Part shown: positions 59,601 to 64,000 of the stretch, in pieces
How the letters are laid out: each line of letters begins with the position of its first letter
Position numbering within the stretch: position 1 is the first letter of the stretch
Assembly: GCA_029204225.1 (NCBI GenBank)
Contig: CM055095.1
Coordinates: 69,041,039 to 69,105,038, forward strand
DNA length: 64,000 bases
Direction: 5' to 3'
DNA from: Diphasiastrum complanatum
Lineage: Eukaryota > Streptophyta > Lycopodiopsida > Lycopodiales > Lycopodiaceae
Position numbers and translations under genes: made by a program
The notes under the pieces: generated by a model
What the model was told of the DNA's origin: nothing
Databases searched by the model: none
What the model saw: the letters and a program-made list of their open reading frames with translations, nothing else

Positions 59601-60299
59601 AAACGTAGACCACGTAACAGTTCACTTTAGTAACTGCAATATTTCACGCTCGTTGCCTAGGTAGTCATTATAACTACCTCATGTACATATATACATAACG
59701 ACAGCTCACAAAAATATCGATGAGTCAATCTGTGACGAATGAATGTAAGCGGAGAAGAGTAAAATAGAGTTCCTGCATGAACTAAATTGTGTCTTCATTA
59801 TCTGATTCCATAGGATCAAAGATTTTAGAAAGAGTGAAAGCCATTTAGAAGATAGAGATAGTTATTTAATCTGCAACTAGCTAAGTAAGATCACTGCACA
59901 AAGTGCAACATTATTGTGAACAATTCTTGGGCACAAGATTGTAATCTTATTGTTGTACTTACAACTGCTTAATTCAGACTCTCTATTCTTTTTATGTGTA
60001 TTGCACTACGAATGTTTTCTGATAGTTTTCTTTCTCCATTGATGTTCACTCAATCTAGAAATATTCAGGTAGCATGGCTTTCTTAGATGCCTAATTGGTC
60101 GCTCCTTCATGGTTGTCTTTGAAACCTACAAGACATTCCTCCACTCGTTCTAAGTTAATGCTTATGTTGTAGTTTTGGTAAAGATTTTGAAAAGTTCTCT
60201 ATGTTGGAGTTGTGTCTCTTCTTCCACACCTAATCTATTCGAGAGCATCCCAATGGTAGATGATTATAGATGTGCATCTAGATATAGCCAAGATTTAAC
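59601..60299. other. No gene seen
   Basis: Non-coding; may include what is left of a copia I 3' LTR, but no TG/CA ends or matching partner were found. Confidence 0.4.
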
Positions 60300-60850
60300 T
60301 GATCCATTTGTCATGTACTACTAGTACATTAGTGCTTATCAATACATCAGAATATTTATTGTAAGCTTTGTAGGGCCAAAAAGGAGCTATTAGCCTTAAG
60401 AACAAGGCGGTTCCCTCTTTAGGTTCTTCAAAGAAACTAACAAGGATGATAGGCCAATAAGGGCCCAATGTAGTTTAAATAATACTTAACAAGGGCTAAC
60501 TATCCCCCAAGATAGCTAAGTTAAGTCAAGTAAGAGCATTGTCTATAACTAGGCAAAAGACATCATTTTGTGAATCTTTTGGCTCATTTGCAAGTGAGAG
60601 CTTCTAGCTTCCTTGTGAATGCAAGCCATAGGAATCTCCATTGTTAGGTCTCATATGCCCTATTCACATGAATCAATGCTCCATTTCCATTGATTGTACT
60701 CTTTCTTTCATTGCTAATGTGATTCCATTGAGATCTCATTGTTTCTAGCTTTCTATTGATATGCTATCATGAATGTCCTATTATCTTCTTGCTTCTAGCT
60801 TTACTTCATTGCTATTGCTATTAGTTTGGAATTTGGCACATGGCATTCCT
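60300..60850 (+). repeat. Possible LTR end upstream of a PBS
   Basis: Non-coding sequence ending 'tttggcacatggcattcct' directly before a tRNA-Met primer motif. The left edge could be TGTAGGGCC at 60369. It has no second copy in this window. Confidence 0.35.
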
Positions 60851-60862
60851 TGGTATCAGAGC
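60851..60862 (+). promoter_or_regulatory. Primer binding site motif TGGTATCAGAGC
   Basis: A perfect 12-base match to the motif at 34052 and 11092. Here followed by a 1.7-kb non-coding leader. Confidence 0.6.
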
Positions 60863-62601
60863 ATAGATCCTAAATTCATGATGATTCTATGTGAATTTCA
60901 TTAGGTTTGATAAGCTCATTGCATTTGTAGCTTCCTCTTTGCTAGTTTTTAACTTTGAATTTTTCAGTTCTGTTCAGACAAATTTTTAGCATTAAATTTT
61001 ATTTTTTATTTCTAATTTTCTTCAATATCTTTGTAGATCTTTGTCTTAGCTTTCATTTGCATCAATTTTCAAGGCATTTGGATAAGAGATACAAAAGTCA
61101 TTGCACTTTTCCCAGATGCTGTCAAAATAGGTGACTAGAATTTTGCTTTCACTTGATTTGAGTTTTTCATATTTAATTTGAGTTTTAATCTCAACTTTCT
61201 CTACATAGAATTTTAGAGCATTGTCTTAGCTTTAATCTGATCCATATGACAGGTCATTTGGATTAGTTTCCAGAAAGTTATGACAAATCTTGATATCTAA
61301 CTTTAGTCTTGTTAGTTTTCTTCCTTCAAAATTTTTAGACCTGTTCTATTGTAGATTTGACCAATCAAGTCACATTCAATCATTGATTTATCCTATAGGC
61401 TGATAGAGCTTTTGTTACTTTTTAGAGGTACTAAGTTTGTGTGATTTGGATCAATATTGAGGAAGTTATGATTAAATTAGTGGAGATGGGTCAAGCTAGC
61501 CATAATTCTAAAAATTTTCTTGTGGATTTTTCCAAGTGAGAGAGAAGCACTTCAATTTTTCATTCTTGAAGTTCAGTTCCTTTGTAAAAAAAATTTCGTT
61601 CTTCATTTTGAAGTTTTTGTCAACATCACCATAAAAAAAAAAAACTAACCTAACCTAACCCTACCTACGGCCAGCCCTAACCCTAAGGACCACATAAACC
61701 AAATAAATAAATAAAAAAAACTCCCAGCCTCCCTCAGAACTTGTAGAACCCCTCCCGGCGACTTCCTCTCTCCTCCACAATTACTAGATCAACGATTTCA
61801 TGTACGATTTCCCACGAATTCGTGTCTAGCAATTTTTTCTCTCCCCCTCGCGATTACCTATGATTACCTGTCCCCCCTTTGGATTTCAACACCCCCCCTT
61901 CCTCGCGATTCCTCCACGTTCCCCCTCGCGATTTCACGACCACCAACCCCCCCCCCCCGCCCCCTTCCTCGTGATTCCTTTTTTTTTTTTTTCCATAACC
62001 CCTTCCATGTGACGCCTCCTCTCTCTCTTGCCTCTCCTCTGTGCCCAGTATAAAAAAGAATTTTTCGGTTTTAGTTTTCAAAGTTTTTTACGATTTCTAG
62101 AAATCTTTCACGAGCACTTGAATGCACCACAAGAGCAGCAGCTGAAAAAAAATTATCATAAATTTTAAAATCTTCATGGTTCTTTCTATTCTGCTGCGAG
62201 CACTACAATGGTCCATGGATTTTCTTTAACCCCCTTCTTCTAAGTTGTTATTTCAGTTTACTTTAATTCCTTTAAACTTTTATAACTTTTTTTTATTTGA
62301 GCTCATATTTCAGTCAGGTAAAAACAAAAAGTGATAAAAAATGACAAGTCTGACATTGAGAAGTTGTCTTGTAATTATTATGTTTCAATTTTATTTTTTT
62401 TAGGACCCCATTTCTTAAGTCAAATTTTTGAGTGGTTTCATTAGTTATTTTTAAATCCTCTTAACTTTTATGTCTGAGCTCGAAATTGATCTATGTTTAA
62501 GTGGGTGGACAAAAGAGCATTTCAACTATCTATCAGAGTCCATTATTGCACATAAACTTCAACTTAGTATACTGTAACTTACAAGTCCTTCATTTCTCGA
62601 G
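60863..62601 (+). other. Non-coding leader with C-rich and telomere-like patches
   Basis: Long T-rich leader, then 'ctaacctaacctaaccctacc...gccctaaccctaa' (about 61645-61685) and an extremely C-rich stretch (61740-62040, including ccccccccccgccccc). No open frame with coding character. It may be the 5' leader of the element whose gag starts at 62602. Confidence 0.4.
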
Positions 62602-63105
62602 ATGGATGTGGATTCCGATTTTGAGTACATAGATGACGGTGACTCTGAATACGAAAATCAATCTAACTATGATTTTAAAGATCAGTATTATGAGCACAAC
62701 GATGATGAATCCAATCATTGCGGAGAATCCAATCAGTGTGAACATGTGTCATATGGAGATTATCTAGAACATAATGAAAAGTATTTCAGTGATTATAATG
62801 ATCAACATGTTTACCAGATTAGTCAATATAATCCAAGTGGTGGTGTTTATAGCAGTGATAGTGACAATGAGCAGCTAAATGCACGTCAAACAGAATATCA
62901 CCATTACCAACATCCTCATCTAGACCAATATTCCTAGGCTATGGTGGAAATAATAATGGTGCAGAGACAATACATCTTTCACAAGTTTGATGATATAATT
63001 TCTCACATGGATGTGAGAACATGGTTAGAACATCCACATAGCGACCATGCCAAGTTTCAATTTGCAGGAACTTACCTTGATGGATCTACAAATATTTGTT
63101 GGTGA
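62602..63105 (+). pseudogene. Gag-like protein with acidic N-terminus, one stop
   Basis: ATG at 62602. The first 111 codons are very rich in Asp, Glu, Asn, Tyr and His (DVDSDFEYIDDGDSEYENQ). After a TAG at 62935-62937 the same frame continues with FHKFDDIISHMDVRTWLEH and HAKFQFAGTYLDGSTNIC, which has the spacing of the retrotransposon gag domain (a WL...H phrase, then F...L-G-A-W). It ends in TGA at 63103. With the upstream PBS motif this suggests a gypsy-type element cut off at about 63110. Confidence 0.5.
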
Positions 63106-63316
63106 AAGCTCAAGATCACCTTAGATCTTGTTGAAAAATCAGAAAATGATATATCTCAAGTCCCAAACAGAGTGGGATAGCTAGTTGTGATCATATCTTG
63201 TACAATCTATCTTGTTTCATTGAATCTATCTCCCTATCATTGAAGATGGCATCCATAAGTGCCTATCTTTTGGATTCTAGTGATATATTGAACTCTTCAA
63301 ATTATTCAATTTCTCG
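63106..63316 (+). pseudogene. Copia gag 5' end fragment
   Basis: After about 135 non-coding bases an ATG at 63246 starts MASISAYLLDSSDILNSSNY, clearly related to the copia A and B gag N-terminus. It stops at about 63316, where unrelated sequence (tcgagtcttataactgg) begins without any terminus. Confidence 0.6.
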
Positions 63317-63720
63317 AGTCTTATAACTGGTATAAGGCGGTTTTGGAGAGTTGAATAGGACAATCAAGGAGAACACCAAGCAGCAATTTGTGGCTAGCCC
63401 TCTCCTCTCTCTATTATCCATCTCTTATCTAGAGGAGAGACTTCGTGGGTTTGTTGCCGATTTCGTGCTGTCTAGTTATGAAGAAGCACTGGCAGAGTCA
63501 TCTCACCAGTCATCTACCTAACATAGTCATCGTTGTGTACGCAACAAGATTGCTATTCTTTACTCGCCTTCCACTTCACATCGAAGGACTAGATAGACAT
63601 CTTCAGTTGTGCTTTCATCCCCCGTTGCTATTCGTCTTAAACTACCTATTTCACATGCCTCTGATGCTTCTTGTGAAAGATTTTAGATCCTTAATATACA
63701 ATCTACTTGAATGATCTTTG
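63317..63720 (+). pseudogene. Second copy of the unknown polyprotein family
   Basis: It matches the start of the region at 24986: after the common 'tataactggt' it reads LNRTIKENTKQQFVASPLLS and LEERLRGFVADFVLSSYEEA, then the Ser/His-rich block and the 'cgcaacaagattgct...tactcgcct' phrase. The frame is more open than in the first copy. It stops at about 63720. Confidence 0.5.
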
Positions 63721-64000
63721 GTTAGAAAGAGAAATACACTACCAATTTCACCAATGTAGAAAAATCAGCATCTACACACAATTTGAGATGCAAACACTAA
63801 TAGAACTTGATCAAACTTGAATGAAATGATTATGTACTATTGCTGTCCGTACAAAACCAGCAAGCTACTGTATTTCACACGTGTGGATCCAAAAATAGCA
63901 AATATAGATCATTCTACACATAGAATTGCAAGCAATCACCAAGATAGTGCACCAATGGATAGTAGAACCCAAGAGAACCATGTATAAGCATGAAATGAGA
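63721..64000. other. No gene seen; LTR-like phrases
   Basis: Non-coding. The phrase 'tttcacacgtgtggatcc' (about 63873) resembles the palindromic boxes of the copia A and B LTRs, so this may be part of another LTR that continues outside the window. Confidence 0.35.

Overview
The window looks like nuclear DNA of a land plant with a large, repeat-rich genome. A gymnosperm or another plant with slow repeat turnover is my guess; the sequence does not name the species. The reasons are plant-type Ty1/copia and Ty3/gypsy polyproteins, primer sites matching plant initiator tRNA-Met or the plant gypsy type, AT-rich spacers, and elements inserted into elements. At least eight LTR-retrotransposon families account for roughly two thirds of the window. 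I call them copia A, B, E, F and I, and gypsy C, D and G; these names are local to this answer. No rRNA, tRNA, CRISPR or bacterial-type operon was seen.

Layout. 1-2130 is the 3' part of a copia A element (+). 2131-3763 is a truncated copia B pol (-). From 3764 to about 14150 lies a truncated gypsy D (+), split by an LTR-like block that itself carries a complete copia A copy (7219-11793, -) with matching 5-bp duplications. 14150-15570 is an unrecognised degenerate coding region (-) with a long CT microsatellite. 16298-18448 is a broken copia E (-). About 18505-19500 is a hairpin-rich non-autonomous element. The best host-gene candidate is at about 21021-23027: TATA box, 5'UTR intron, one 214-codon CDS for a cysteine-rich secreted protein, and a poly(A) signal. 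23649-28590 holds tandem repeats, LTR remnants and decayed element ORFs.

28591-32926 is a second gypsy D (-) whose 1016-bp LTR sits inside the integrase of an older gypsy C (-). Gypsy C runs from 46728 down to 32927 and is cut again by a nearly full-length copia B (33399-39249, +) and a third copia A (40028-44293, -). A deletion derivative of copia F (47326-51043, -) has a perfect TGAAT duplication. 51049-53060 is AT-rich and gene-poor. A gypsy G gag/protease region with leader, PBS and LTR occupies 53020-57357 (-), followed by a decayed copia I (57370-59600, +). The last 4 kb is a patchwork of LTR, leader and gag fragments.

How the parts relate. Copia A keeps LTRs, PBS, PPT, gag and protease but has lost reverse transcriptase and most of integrase and RNase H, so it should depend on a helper; copia B is a related, recently broken candidate for the helper family. 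Gypsy D carries two retropepsin-like domains in tandem. Almost every element is inactivated by nonsense changes, small indels or internal deletions. The most novel items are the cysteine-rich secreted gene, the duplicated gypsy D protease, the conserved deletion structure of copia A and the large hairpin element.
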